Shown: positions 18,131 through 27,486, counted from the stretch's first letter. The stretch: 64,000 bases of DNA from Chiayiivirga flava (GCF_014202825.1 NZ_JACHHP010000002.1:62001-126000); one strand, 5' to 3'. The notes: generated by a model not told the origin, from the letters alone. Translations and numbers: made by a program.

Positions 18131-19180
18131 TCACGCCGCTGAGTTGTCGAACTCGGCGGCGAACGCATCGAGCCTGGCGTTGTACGCCGCCTTGCGTTCC
18201 TGCGTCGCGAATGCCGCCTCGAAGCTGTTCCTCGCCAGCTGTTTCGCATGCCACAGGCGCAGGTTCAGCGCGGCGAACGTGTCGAGGAAATTCTGGTTGA
18301 TGTAGCCGCCGAAGTAGGCCGGATCGTCGGAGTTGATCGTGACGACGAGGCCGAGGTCCATCAGCTCGGCCAGATTGTGCTGCGCGAGGTCGCCGAACAC
18401 GCACAGTTTCACGTTCGACAGCGGACACACCGTCAGCGGGATGCGCTCGCGCACCAGGCGCTCGATCAGCAGCGGGTCCTTCGTCGCCTGTACGCCGTGG
18501 TCGATGCGCTCGGCGCCGAGCACGTCGAGCGCGCTCCAGATGTAGGCCGGCGGGCCCTCCTCGCCAGCGTGCGCCACCACGCGCAGACCGATCGCGCGCG
18601 CCTCGGCGAACACACGCGCGAACTTTTCCGGCGGGTGGCCGACCTCGCTCGAATCGAGCCCGACGCCGATGAACTTGTTGAGGTGCGGGCGCGCCTGTTC
18701 GAGCGTCGCCAGCGCCGCATCCTCGGAGAGGTGACGCAGGAAGCAGAGAATCAGTTCGGCGTGGATGTCCAGTTCGCGCCCGGCCCTGTCCACCGCGCGG
18801 CGCAGGCCGTCGATCACGGTGGCGAAGGGCACGCCCCGGTCGGTGTGGGTCTGCGGGTCGAAGAACAGTTCGGCATGCACGATGTTGTCGGCCTTCGCGC
18901 GTTCGAAGTAGGCCCACGCCATGTCGTGGAAGTCGTCCTCGGTGAGCAGCACGCTGGCGCCGGCATAGTAGATGTCGAGGAAGCTCTGCAGGTTGGTGAA
19001 GGCGTACGCGGCGCGCAGGGATTCGACGTCCGCGTAAGGCAGCGTCACGCCGTTGCGCTGCGCGAGGCGGAAGATCAGTTCGGGCTCCAGCGAGCCTTCG
19101 ATGTGGATGTGCAGCTCGGCTTTGGGCATGCCGCGGAGAAAGCGGGCGATGGATTCGGGACGCGGGGACAGGTCGGTCAT
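18131..19180 (-). CDS. Adenosine/adenine deaminase family protein, probably adenine deaminase
   Basis: 349 residues. Zinc ligands and catalytic residues of the deaminase family are present: HIHIEG with His24 and His26, HAGEEGP (His and Glu near 200) and NSDDP near 280. The segments [11 protein letters not shown] and [10 protein letters not shown] are characteristic of the bacterial and fungal adenine deaminase branch (Aah1-like; Pseudomonas PA0148 type) rather than true adenosine deaminases, though many are annotated as add. It would convert adenine to hypoxanthine, the substrate of the xanthine dehydrogenase encoded divergently 400 bp away. Identity as adenine deaminase is inference from motifs plus context; membership in the superfamily is clear. 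Confidence 0.9.
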   Translation of the reverse strand: MTDLSPRPESIARFLRGMPKAELHIHIEGSLEPELIFRLAQRNGVTLPYADVESLRAAYAFTNLQSFLDIYYAGASVLLTEDDFHDMAWAYFERAKADNIVHAELFFDPQTHTDRGVPFATVIDGLRRAVDRAGRELDIHAELILCFLRHLSEDAALATLEQARPHLNKFIGVGLDSSEVGHPPEKFARVFAEARAIGLRVVAHAGEEGPPAYIWSALDVLGAERIDHGVQATKDPLLIERLVRERIPLTVCPLSNVKLCVFGDLAQHNLAELMDLGLVVTINSDDPAYFGGYINQNFLDTFAALNLRLWHAKQLARNSFEAAFATQERKAAYNARLDAFAAEFDNSAA

Positions 19181-19299
19181 GGCAGCTCGCGGATGTGGCG
19201 TGGATCGCAGTCTGCATCAATGGGCGTGCTTTTTCCTTTTCCGGGCCGCGAAGTGCCGCGAAGGTGCCGTGACCGAGCCGACGCGTCTCGACCTGCAAT

Positions 19300-19487
19300 C
19301 CTTCTCCCGTCGGGAGAAGGTAGCGGCAGGCGGATGAGGGAGCCACGAGATGCGTCTGCGAGGCCTGTCGGTCCCGATCGACGCGCTTCGGAGTGCGCCT
19401 TTGGAATGCGCTTGCGTCCAGCGTCGAGCAGGCCTGCGAGGTGGCGCCCTCATCCGCCTGCCGCTACCTTCTCCCGCGGGGAGAAGG
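19300..19487. repeat. Palindromic repeat pair, family A, site 1
   Basis: Two 41-base arms (19300-19340 and 19447-19487) are near-perfect inverted copies of each other with a 106-base spacer. Each arm holds its own small palindrome (CTTCTCCC ... GGGAGAAG) joined to a GCGGCAGGCGGATGAGGG tail. They occupy much of the 403-bp intergenic region between the deaminase and xdhA; no gene is seen in the gap. Similar paired arms recur at four other places in this window. Confidence 0.85.
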
Positions 19488-19583
19488 AACGCGAGCTGGA
19501 TGGCTTGCGGCGAAATCCAGTGCCTGCGTGCCTCCTCTGCCGGAAGAAGGAAAATTCCCCGCTCTCGCGTACTCTTGCCGACG

Positions 19584-20951
19584 ATGACTCCGACCACCTT
19601 CATCCTCAACGGCAACCCCACCGCGCTCGACGGCGCCGATCCAACCGAATCGCTGCTGCGCTGGCTGCGACGCGCGCGCCTGACCGGCACCAAGGAAGGC
19701 TGCGCCGACGGCGACTGCGGCGCATGCACCGTGGCGCTGCTCGAACCGGACGGCCACGGGGCGGGCGCGTACCGGGCGATCAACAGCTGCCTGCTGCCGA
19801 TGGGCCTGCTGCCCGGCCGCGAGGTGCTGACCGTGGAGGCGCTGGCCGATGGCGACGCACTGCATCCGGTGCAGGCGGCGCTGGTCGAGTGCGCGGGATC
19901 GCAGTGCGGCTACTGCACGCCCGGGTTCGTCATGAGCCTGTTCGCCGGTTACCACGGCGGCGAGCTCGGCGATCACACCACCGAAGGCAACCTGTGCCGC
20001 TGCACCGGCTACCGGCCGATTCGCGCGGCCACCGAGGCACTTGCCGCGAACCCCGGCGCGGCGGACGGCTTTTCGCGGCGTGCAGCCGCGCCGCGTGATG
20101 CGCTGTCAGGCGCGACGCTGGCGCAGTTCCACAGTCCCGTGTCCGTGGCCGATGCGCTGGCGCTCAAGGCGCGGCACCCCGATGCGGTGTGGATCGCGGG
20201 CGCAACCGATCTGGGCGTCGATCTCAGTCACTGGCGGCCCGTCGCATCGGCGTTCATCGCGCTCGATCGCATCGCGGCACTGCAGCGGCTCGATATCGAT
20301 GCCGACCGGGTGTGCATCGGCGCCGGCGTGCCGCTCTCGCGCCTGGAGCACACACTCGGCGACGTGTTGCCCGCGTTCGGGCAGATGCTGCCGTGGTTCG
20401 CGGCGCGCCAGGTGCGCAACCGCGCCACGCTCGGCGGCAACCTCGGCAGCGCCTCGCCGATCGGCGACCTGCTGCCGCTGCTGCTGGCACACGAGGCGGT
20501 CGTGCACTTCGTCGGGCCGGACGGTGCGCGCGACATCGCGGCTGCGGACTTCTTCCTCGACTACCGCAAGACCGCGCGCGCCGACAACGAGCTCATCGTG
20601 GCGGTGACGATTCCGCGGCCGCGAGGAACCAGCGCCAGCTACAAGGTCGCCAAGCGCCAGACCGACGATATCAGCATCGTCGCGGCCGCCTTCGTCGTCG
20701 CCTGCGACGACGCCGGGCGCGTGGACACCGCGCGTCTGGCCTACGGTGGTGTCGCCGCGATCCCGAAACGCGCGACGCGCGCCGAATCGCTGCTCGCCGG
20801 CGCCGTGCTCGACGACGCCACCGTCGACCGCGTCGCCAGCGCGCTAGACGCGGAATTCGCACCGCTCGACGACCACCGCGCCAGCGCCGGCTACCGCAGG
20901 CAGCTGTGCGGCAACCTGTTCCGCAGATTCGTCGCGGAGCACTTCGCATGA
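19584..20951 (+). CDS. xdhA: Xanthine dehydrogenase, small subunit (2Fe-2S / FAD)
   Basis: 455 residues from the ATG at 19584 (MTPTTFILNGNPT); the longer upstream frame crosses the repeat pair. Plant-ferredoxin-type cluster ligands Cys40, Cys45, Cys48 and Cys69, then the second 2Fe-2S site CGYC (108-111) with CRC (138-140). The FAD-binding domain starts near 180 (IAGATDLGVDL) and includes the CO-dehydrogenase-flavoprotein signatures LGGNLGSASPIGDLLP and a C-terminal domain. It passes electrons from the molybdenum site to NAD+. First gene of xdhABC; its stop overlaps the xdhB start (ATGA). Confidence 0.96.
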   Translation: MTPTTFILNGNPTALDGADPTESLLRWLRRARLTGTKEGCADGDCGACTVALLEPDGHGAGAYRAINSCLLPMGLLPGREVLTVEALADGDALHPVQAALVECAGSQCGYCTPGFVMSLFAGYHGGELGDHTTEGNLCRCTGYRPIRAATEALAANPGAADGFSRRAAAPRDALSGATLAQFHSPVSVADALALKARHPDAVWIAGATDLGVDLSHWRPVASAFIALDRIAALQRLDIDADRVCIGAGVPLSRLEHTLGDVLPAFGQMLPWFAARQVRNRATLGGNLGSASPIGDLLPLLLAHEAVVHFVGPDGARDIAAADFFLDYRKTARADNELIVAVTIPRPRGTSASYKVAKRQTDDISIVAAAFVVACDDAGRVDTARLAYGGVAAIPKRATRAESLLAGAVLDDATVDRVASALDAEFAPLDDHRASAGYRRQLCGNLFRRFVAEHFA

Positions 20952-23239
20952 GCCTGCGGCACGAGAGCGCCGTCGGCCACGTCACCGGCCGCGCCATCTA
21001 CACCGACGAGCAACACGAACCGGCTGGCATGCTGAGCCTGTGGCCGGTACAGGCGCCGCACGCGCATGCGCGCTTCCGCATCGTCGACACGTCCGCCGCG
21101 CGCGCCATGCCGGGCGTGCGCGGCGTGCTCGTCGCCAGCGACATTCCCGGCGAGAACAACACCGGGCCGATCAAGCACGACGAACCGCTGATTCCCGTCG
21201 ACACGGTCGAGTTCCACGGCCAGGCCGTGGCGTGGGTGATCGCGGTCGACGAGGCCCACGCCCGCGCCGCCGCCGCCGCAGTGCAGGTGCACTACGAGCC
21301 CCTCCCCGCACGGCTGAGCATCGCCGACGCCATCGCCGACGACGCCTTCCACATGCCGGCCACGCGCGTGGCGCGCGGCGATGCGGCGAAAGCGCTGGCC
21401 GACGCGCCGCACCGCATCGACGGCGAGCTGCACATCGGCGGCCAGGACCACTTCTATCTCGAAACGCAGGCGAGCTGGACCGCGCTCGATGCCGACGGCC
21501 TGCTGCAGATCGTCGCGTCCACGCAACATCCGAGCGAGACACAGGCCATCGTCGCGCACGTGCTCGGCATCCATGCGCACCGCGTGTTGTGCCGCTGCCT
21601 GCGCATGGGCGGCGGTTTCGGCGGCAAGGAAACGCAGGCCAATCCCTACGCCGCCATCGCCGCACTGGCCACCTGGATCACGCGCCAGCCGGTGCGGATC
21701 AAGCTGCAACGCCAGCTCGACATGCAGATGACCGGCAAGCGCCATCCGTTTTTTGCGCGCTACCGCGCGGGGTTCGACGACAACGGCCTGCTGCATGCGA
21801 TCGCGGTCGATCTGGTCGCCGACGGCGGCTGGAGCAGCGATCTCTCGCCGCCGGTGCTGATGCGCACGATGGTGCACATCGACAACGCGTATTTCGTTCC
21901 ACATGTCGAGATCGTCGGTCGCATTGCGAAGACGCATCTGGCATCGAACACCGCGTTCCGCGGTTTCGGCGGGCCGCAGGGCATGGTGGTGGGCGAGGAA
22001 ATCCTCGATCGCGTCGCGCGCCATCTGCGCCTGCCGGCGCACGCGGTACGCGAGCGGAATTTCTATCGCCCCGCGCAGGTTCCGGACCGCAACACCACGC
22101 ATTACGGTCAGCCGGTGGTCGACAACCATCTGCCGCAACTGTGGGCGCAGTTGCTGCACGACAGCGGGTTCGCCGCACGGCGCGACGCTGCGACAGACTT
22201 CAATGCCGCGCACCCGCACGCCAAGCGCGGCATCGCGATCACACCGGTGAAATTCGGCATCTCGTTCAACAAGACCGAATACAACCAGGCCGGGGCACTG
22301 GTGCACATCTATGCCGACGGCAGCATCCAGCTCAATCACGGCGGCACCGAGATGGGCCAGGGGCTGCACACCAAGATGATCGAAGTCGCGCGCCGCACGC
22401 TCGGCGTATCGCGCGAACGCATCCAGCTGATGGCCACCAGCACCGACAAAGTGCCGAACACCTCGGCGACGGCCGCGAGCAGCGGCTCGGATCTCAATGG
22501 CCAGGCGGTGAAGGCCGCATGCGACACCTTGCTCGCGCGCCTCGCGCCGGTGGCCGCGACACTGCTGCAGGGCGCGGTCGGCGATGTCGTGTTCGCCGAC
22601 GATGGCGTGTTCCTCGGCAGCGCGTCGGAGCGGCGTCTGTCGTTCGAGGAGGTCGTCGGCGTCGCCTACCACGAGCGCGTGTCGCTGTCGGCCACCGGCT
22701 ACTACCGCACGCCGGTCATCCACTGGGATCCGGCCGCGGGCCAGGGCCATCCGTTCTACTACTTCGCGTACGGCGCGGCGGTGAGCGAGGTGGAGCTGTG
22801 CGGCTACACCGGCGTACACCGGTTGCTGCGCGTGGACCTGCTGCACGACGTGGGCGAGTCCATTGCGGAGCACATCGACCGCGGCCAGATCGAGGGCGGC
22901 TTCGTGCAGGGCTTGGGCTGGCTGACGTGCGAAGAGCTGCGCTGGAACGCGAAGGGAAAGCTGCTCACCGATGCACCGAGCACGTACAAGATCCCGACGC
23001 TCGGCGACGTGCCGCACGCGTTCCACGTCGCGCTGTTCCGCCGCAGCGACGCGCCGAGCACCAACGTGATCTTCGGCAGCAAGGGCGTCGGCGAACCGCC
23101 GCTGATGCTGGCGCTCAGTGTGCGCGAAGCGCTGCGCGACGCCGTGGCCGCGTTCGGCGATGCACGCGCCGTGGCGCTGGCGTGCCCGTCCACGCCCGAG
23201 GCGCTGCTGACGGCGATCGACGCGGTACGCGCGCGCTGA
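20948..23239 (+). CDS. xdhB: Xanthine dehydrogenase, molybdopterin-binding large subunit
   Basis: 763 residues beginning MSLRHESAVGHVTGRAIYTD. It carries GGGFGGKETQ (about 219-228) and the substrate/Moco-binding stretches AFRGFGGPQGM (about 336), GGTEMGQGLHTK (about 462) and the catalytic-glutamate region GSKGVGEPPLMLAL near 715, all as in XdhB proteins. With XdhA it hydroxylates hypoxanthine to xanthine and urate. The gene overlaps xdhA by 4 bp and is followed directly by xdhC, so the three form one operon. Confidence 0.97.
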   Translation: MSLRHESAVGHVTGRAIYTDEQHEPAGMLSLWPVQAPHAHARFRIVDTSAARAMPGVRGVLVASDIPGENNTGPIKHDEPLIPVDTVEFHGQAVAWVIAVDEAHARAAAAAVQVHYEPLPARLSIADAIADDAFHMPATRVARGDAAKALADAPHRIDGELHIGGQDHFYLETQASWTALDADGLLQIVASTQHPSETQAIVAHVLGIHAHRVLCRCLRMGGGFGGKETQANPYAAIAALATWITRQPVRIKLQRQLDMQMTGKRHPFFARYRAGFDDNGLLHAIAVDLVADGGWSSDLSPPVLMRTMVHIDNAYFVPHVEIVGRIAKTHLASNTAFRGFGGPQGMVVGEEILDRVARHLRLPAHAVRERNFYRPAQVPDRNTTHYGQPVVDNHLPQLWAQLLHDSGFAARRDAATDFNAAHPHAKRGIAITPVKFGISFNKTEYNQAGALVHIYADGSIQLNHGGTEMGQGLHTKMIEVARRTLGVSRERIQLMATSTDKVPNTSATAASSGSDLNGQAVKAACDTLLARLAPVAATLLQGAVGDVVFADDGVFLGSASERRLSFEEVVGVAYHERVSLSATGYYRTPVIHWDPAAGQGHPFYYFAYGAAVSEVELCGYTGVHRLLRVDLLHDVGESIAEHIDRGQIEGGFVQGLGWLTCEELRWNAKGKLLTDAPSTYKIPTLGDVPHAFHVALFRRSDAPSTNVIFGSKGVGEPPLMLALSVREALRDAVAAFGDARAVALACPSTPEALLTAIDAVRAR

Positions 23240-23247
23240 GCATCGTC

Positions 23248-24114
23248 GTGGACGAACGTCTCTTCTGCCGTCTCGCGCAGCGCCTGTCCGATGGCGCCGT
23301 CGTTCTTGCGAGCGTGCGCAGCACGCGTGGCGCCACGCCGCGCAAGGCGGGCAGTCGCATGCTCGTGACGGCGACCGACACCGAATTCAGTGTCGGCGGC
23401 GGCGCGGCCGAAGCGCGCGTCATCGACGCCGCGCGTCAACTGCTGCGCGGCAACCAGGACCGCGCCGACCTTGCCATCGACCTGACCGGCAAGCCCGGCG
23501 CCGCCGGCGTCTGCGGCGGCGCGATGCAGATCGTGTTGCGCCGCTGGCACGACGCTGCCGATCATGTCCGCGCCGCCGACATCGCCGCGCAACTCGCCGC
23601 CGGCCAGCCGGTGTCGCTCGCCGCGGCGGACCTCGGCGGCGGCGACGCGCTGGTGTTGCCTAACCCGCGTTTGCTGATCGTCGGCGGCGGCCACTGCTCG
23701 CTCGCGCTGCACGACCTTGCACGCCATCTGGACTTCGACCTGTGCGTGTTCGACCCGCGCCCCGACTGCTTCGGCGCCGGCCAGTTTCCCGGCGCGCGCA
23801 CGCTGCATGGTGGCTTCGACGCCCTCGACGCGGCATTCGACACCCGTCGTGACATCTATGCGGTGCTGCTCAACCGCGACTATGCAGGCGACGTTGCCAC
23901 GCTGCGTGTGCTGCAGCATCGGACCACCGCATACCTGGGCATGATGGGAAGCCGCAAACGCATTGCCGAAGTACGCGCCGCATTCCCGCCGGACGCGGCG
24001 GTGCTCGAACGCCTGCATGCCCCGGTGGGCCTTGCGATCGGCGCCCACACACCGCACGAAATCGCGGTCAGCATCCTTGCCGAGCTCATCGCCCGGCGTT
24101 ACGCAACTGCCTGA
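23248..24114 (+). CDS. xdhC: Xanthine dehydrogenase accessory protein XdhC
   Basis: 288 residues from the GTG at 23248 (MDERLFCRLAQRL), 8 bp after the xdhB stop. The N-terminal XdhC/CoxI domain includes TRGATPRKAGSRMLV and GVCGGAMQIVL; a Rossmann domain follows with LLIVGGGHCSLAL near 140 and AYLGMMGSRKR near 230. The family binds the molybdenum cofactor, promotes its sulfuration and inserts it into XdhB. Operon position confirms the role. The open frame extends far upstream only because GC-rich DNA lacks stops. Confidence 0.94.
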   Translation: MDERLFCRLAQRLSDGAVVLASVRSTRGATPRKAGSRMLVTATDTEFSVGGGAAEARVIDAARQLLRGNQDRADLAIDLTGKPGAAGVCGGAMQIVLRRWHDAADHVRAADIAAQLAAGQPVSLAAADLGGGDALVLPNPRLLIVGGGHCSLALHDLARHLDFDLCVFDPRPDCFGAGQFPGARTLHGGFDALDAAFDTRRDIYAVLLNRDYAGDVATLRVLQHRTTAYLGMMGSRKRIAEVRAAFPPDAAVLERLHAPVGLAIGAHTPHEIAVSILAELIARRYATA

Positions 24115-24140
24115 CAATCGAAACTGTCTGCAGTTGCTTC

Positions 24141-24289
24141 CCTTCTCCCGCGTAGCGGGGGAAGGTGCCCGGAGGGCGGAAGGGGGTTCCGCTTTTTGCA
24201 GCCGATGCAAACGCCACCACCGCCAGAGCACTCGCTTCGCTCGCGCCCCCTTCCGCCTTCGGCACCTTCCCCCGCTGCGCGGGAGAAGG
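24141..24289. repeat. Palindromic repeat pair, family A, site 2
   Basis: Arms at 24141-24186 and 24246-24289 are inverted copies in the variant form with CTTCCCCC and GGGCGGAAGGGGG. The spacer is 59 bases. They lie in the 341-bp gap after xdhC. The remainder of the gap (24290-24455) contains a GC-rich hairpin-forming stretch (GCGGGTGCAGCCCGC) and no gene that I can support. Confidence 0.8.
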
Positions 24290-24455
24290 AACGGCGCACG
24301 CTCGCCGCGATTCGAACCGGCGGCGGAAGCTGCTAGGGTGGCGGGTGCAGCCCGCCTCGATGGCGGGCCTGAACTTCGGGAGCGTGCCGGTGTCCGCAAG
24401 AGCATCGGAGGCGCGGTCGCGTGGAGAGCGCGGCTCGTGCGGGAAAGGGAGAAAC

Positions 24456-25103
24456 ATGCTGATGCGACACACCGGAATTTCACGCTGGATGCTGGGTGCG
24501 GCGCTGCTCGTGTTGGCAGCGCTGACACATGCGCAGGACATCGTTCCGCCGCCGGAAGGCATCTACGCCGACGGCGACCCGGCGGCGGTGCGACCGGCGC
24601 TGCTCGATCCGCAGGACCGCAACGCGCGCCGGCAGCTCGACCAGGTGCTCCGCACCAACCCGGACAACGTGCCGGCACGCGTGCTCGATGCGTGGATGCA
24701 GTTCGAGCGCGGCAGCCGCCCGCGTGCGCTGCAGGCGTTCAACGATGCCATCCGCAGCGCGCCCGAGGGCAGCCTGCCGCTGCGCCACGCGCACTGGAAC
24801 CTCGGGTGGGCGCTGTTCGCCAGCGCCGACAACGCCGGTGCGCTCGAACACTGGCAGACCGCCGCGCAGCTGCACGGTGGCCACCCGAGCTGGGTGCCGA
24901 CCACCTTCGCCATCGGCCTGTGGCTCACCGGCCACAGCGAGCGCGCGATCGAGTACTACCAGGCCGCCGTCGACAGCGATCCGGACCGCTGGGGCGATGC
25001 CGCCGGCGTGGCCGAAGCCACGCGTGCGTGGGGCGCGAACGAGAAACTCGCCATCGAAGCGGTGCAGGCGGCCTGGCGCAACCGGCGCGACGGCACCGGC
25101 TGA
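24456..25103 (+). CDS. Exported TPR-like protein of unknown function
   Basis: 215 residues from the ATG at 24456, preceded by a good ribosome site (AAGGGAGAAAC). The signal peptide ends near THA-QD (about residue 26). The mature part contains helical pairs with the TPR consensus, for example RNARRQLDQVLRTNPDNVPA, RALQAFNDAIRSAPEG, HWNLGWALFASADNAGALEHW and SERAIEYYQAAVDSDPDRW. It is probably periplasmic or membrane-anchored and mediates protein contacts. The partner is unknown and the neighbours give no clue; convergent with the DUF2238 gene. Confidence 0.78.
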   Translation: MLMRHTGISRWMLGAALLVLAALTHAQDIVPPPEGIYADGDPAAVRPALLDPQDRNARRQLDQVLRTNPDNVPARVLDAWMQFERGSRPRALQAFNDAIRSAPEGSLPLRHAHWNLGWALFASADNAGALEHWQTAAQLHGGHPSWVPTTFAIGLWLTGHSERAIEYYQAAVDSDPDRWGDAAGVAEATRAWGANEKLAIEAVQAAWRNRRDGTG

Positions 25104-25110
25104 CCCTCCC

Positions 25111-25755
25111 TCAGTCGCGCGCGATGCCGAGCTGGCGATCGTGCACGCGCTCCAGCATCAGTTGCGCGAGGACGGCGCCGCACAGCGCCAGGAACATGTC
25201 CCACTGCGTGTCCCACACATCGCCCTGCGTGGCGAGATAGGCATCGGCCTCGCCGCCCATGACGAGCGCGGCCCACCACTCGATGAATTCGAAGAACGCG
25301 CTGAAGCTCAGGCACGCGGCGCACACCAGATAGAACAGCCAGCCGCCGGGCCGCAGCGGCGTGCAGCGCAGCAGCAACTCGCGCGCGAGGATGGCGGGAA
25401 TGAATCCTTGCGCAAGGTGACCGAGACGGTCGTAGTGGTTGCGCGAAAGATCCCATGCCGCCGCGACCCAGTCGCCGAGCGGTGTCTGCGAATAGGTGTA
25501 CTTGCCGCCGTAGATCAGGATCACGCAGTGGATCGCGATCAGCCACGCCAGCAGGCGCGTGAGCGGAAAACGCCCGCGCGTGGCGATGAGCAGCGGAATC
25601 GCGGCCAGCACCCAGATCACCTCCATGAACCAGGTGAGCCGGTCGCTGGGCGCGATCGCCGACCACAGCAGCACCGCGCCCACGATCAGCAACAGCGCGA
25701 TCGATTCGGTGCGCGTGGTGGTGACGGCCGGGGCGCGGCGGCGGAGTTCGTCCAT
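25111..25755 (-). CDS. DUF2238 (YjdF-like) integral membrane protein
   Basis: 214 residues with about six hydrophobic helices. YGGKYTYSQTPLGDW, HYDRLGHLAQGFIPA and QGDVWDTQWDMFLALCGA are the diagnostic segments of DUF2238. The conserved charged residues in loops (DR-GH, E-W, D-WD-Q-D) hint at a metal site or enzymatic role, but function is not established. ATG at 25753-25755. Its 3' end is 7 bp from the convergent TPR gene. Confidence 0.88.
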   Translation of the reverse strand: MDELRRRAPAVTTTRTESIALLLIVGAVLLWSAIAPSDRLTWFMEVIWVLAAIPLLIATRGRFPLTRLLAWLIAIHCVILIYGGKYTYSQTPLGDWVAAAWDLSRNHYDRLGHLAQGFIPAILARELLLRCTPLRPGGWLFYLVCAACLSFSAFFEFIEWWAALVMGGEADAYLATQGDVWDTQWDMFLALCGAVLAQLMLERVHDRQLGIARD

Positions 25756-25955
25756 GGCGGGTGCTCGGGGCGGAGGGGTGAAGCATAGGGCGAGTGGAGA
25801 GTGGAGAGGAGCGAGAATCGAGTCGCAGCGCGGCTGCGCCCGCGTCTCGGGGACCGGACATTCGAGGGACTCACCTGGCGCGCTCCATCGACGAACGCGT
25901 TATCGTCCCTGCCACGTCGCCCCGTTTCTCACGCCTCTCCACTCTGCAGTCTCCC

Positions 25956-26071
25956 ATGCACCCACTCCACCACATCGACGTCTTCACCGACGCGCCGGTT
26001 TCGGCAACCCGGTCGCCGTGGTGCTCGACACCGCCGCGATGCAGCGCTTCGCCGCCTGGATCAACCTCGGG
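25956..26071 (+). pseudogene. Remnant of a PhzF-family isomerase/epimerase gene
   Basis: An ATG at 25956 opens MHPLHHIDVFTDAP, the usual PhzF N-terminus; the next bases encode FGNPVAVVLD and FAAWINL in a shifted frame, again matching PhzF (consensus FTDRPF-GNPLAVVLD ... MNLSET). A single-base loss near 25998 breaks the frame and similarity stops near 26071, so only about 40 of roughly 290 codons remain. Downstream is a degenerate family-A repeat half. The 490-bp gap 25756-26245 holds no other gene. Confidence 0.65.
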
Positions 26072-26135
26072 AATACACATTGCAAGACCCGGCGTCCGCC
26101 CGTTCGCAGCGTCGCTACGCATGGGCCCGATATCG

Positions 26136-26153
26136 TCTCCCCGCGGGAGAAGG
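26136..26153. repeat. Single degenerate family-A palindrome
   Basis: CTCCCCGCGGGAGAAGG matches only the small-palindrome half of the family-A arm. No partner arm is visible. It lies just downstream of the phzF remnant and may mark the deletion endpoint. Confidence 0.45.
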
Positions 26154-26245
26154 GAGGCGGCTGCCGCGGGCCGCGTGCCGGCGGATAGCGCCACTTCCTA
26201 GGATGACGCGAGGCGGCGGCAACCGCATTCCGCTGACCGGAGACG

Positions 26246-27301
26246 TCAGCCCCCTGCCCGCTCCTGCTGCCGCAGCATTCCCATCAACCCGCCCTGCAAC
26301 GCGTACGCATCGAAGCCGAGCTTGGTCAGGATGAACGCTGCGGCCGAGCTGCGCTCGCCGGTGTTGCAGTACACGATGAACTTGCCGCCGCGCGCGAACT
26401 GCTGCGTGGCGTCCTCGCGCAGGCGGTACAGCGGGATATTGATCGAGCCCTTGATCGCGCGCTGGTCATGTTCGGCCGGCATGCGCACGTCGATGACGGT
26501 GGCGCCTTCGCGTGCGAGCAGGGAAGCCTGGCCGGCGGTGAGCCACTCGACCACCGGCGGCTTGAGCACGTCCTCGAACGCCTTCTTGCCCAGGCGCATC
26601 AGGCGGCCGTCCTGCATCATCTTCACGGTCGCGTTGCGCGTCGTGTTGGACAGCAGCGCGTCCTCGCCGAAGCAGTCGCCGCGCACCAGGTACGCGACCA
26701 CCGACTCGACGCCGTCCAGGTGCTTGGACACCGACGCGGCGCCTTCCTTCACCACGTAGAAATAATCCGCGGCATCGCCTTCGCGGATCACCACCTGGCC
26801 GGCACGCGCTTCGGTCTCCTCGAAGCGCTGGAACATGCGCTCGATGTTGCCGGTCGGCATCTTGTGGAAGGCGCGGCTCTGCAGCAGGCGGAACACCCAG
26901 CGGTTGCCGTCGGGGGTCGGATCGAAGTGGTTGAAGTTCTCGGCGCGGCTGAGCTGGTCCCACGCGATCACCTTCTCGGTGTAGCGGCGGTCCAGCCGGA
27001 TCACGCGCGCACTCGGCGAAACCACCGTGGCGGTGAAACGGCGCGGCTGCGAATCGCCGAGCGGGTAGCGGCCCTGCAGCGAGCTTGCGGCGATGTTCTT
27101 GACCTTGCCGTCCGGATACTCGCCGGAAACCTCGCCTTCGAGCAGGTAGAGCGTGTCGCTGTCGATGTCGCCGGTGCGGAACAGCACCTCGCCCTTGAGG
27201 TACTCGGACAGCGCGGCTTCGCCCGCGAGCTGTTCGCGCGTTTCCGGACGCAGCGTTTCGAGCGGGTAGAGCTTGGCCAGATCGTTGGTGTCGAAAGGCA
27301 T
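26246..27301 (-). CDS. Double cyclic-nucleotide-binding-domain protein with C-terminal rhodanese domain
   Basis: 351 residues from the ATG at 27299-27301. Two cNMP-binding beta-barrels (about 15-120 and 145-245); the second has GDCFGEDALL and TRNATV in place of the phosphate-binding cassette. A rhodanese domain (about 260-345) follows with VIDVRMPAEHDQ and active-site Cys312 in VYCNTGERSS. There is no helix-turn-helix, so this is not a CRP-type transcription factor but a cytoplasmic signalling or sulfur-transfer protein. Ligand and partner are unknown. A tandem CGGTG repeat lies about 70 bp upstream, between this gene and rpoD. Confidence 0.85.
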   Translation of the reverse strand: MPFDTNDLAKLYPLETLRPETREQLAGEAALSEYLKGEVLFRTGDIDSDTLYLLEGEVSGEYPDGKVKNIAASSLQGRYPLGDSQPRRFTATVVSPSARVIRLDRRYTEKVIAWDQLSRAENFNHFDPTPDGNRWVFRLLQSRAFHKMPTGNIERMFQRFEETEARAGQVVIREGDAADYFYVVKEGAASVSKHLDGVESVVAYLVRGDCFGEDALLSNTTRNATVKMMQDGRLMRLGKKAFEDVLKPPVVEWLTAGQASLLAREGATVIDVRMPAEHDQRAIKGSINIPLYRLREDATQQFARGGKFIVYCNTGERSSAAAFILTKLGFDAYALQGGLMGMLRQQERAGG

Positions 27302-27370
27302 GCGGCGGTTGTCCCCTGAAATGTCGCGCAAGTGTAGTCCTGGCGCGCGGTGGCGCAAGGGTGCGGGTGT

Positions 27371-27415
27371 CGGTGCGGTGCGGTGCGGTGCGGTGCGGTG
27401 CGGTGCGGTGCGGTG
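27371..27415. repeat. Pentanucleotide tandem repeat, 9 copies of CGGTG
   Basis: Nine exact back-to-back copies of CGGTG, ending where the sequence breaks to CGTGG. It begins 70 bp upstream of the start codon of the cNMP/rhodanese gene, i.e. in its probable promoter or leader. Copy-number slippage is expected for such arrays. Confidence 0.95.
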
Positions 27416-27486
27416 CGTGGCGGCGTCGCGATGCATTTGGGCATGCGCTGCAGCTTGCATCCGCAGCATGTTACCGGCGACATCCA

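Noticed and set aside
23236-23247. CTG at 23236 as an overlapping start for xdhC
   Set aside because: CTG starts are rare, and the GTG at 23248 gives the expected N-terminus.
27371-27415. CGGTG array considered as part of a CRISPR array
   Set aside because: The units are 5 bases, back to back, without spacers.
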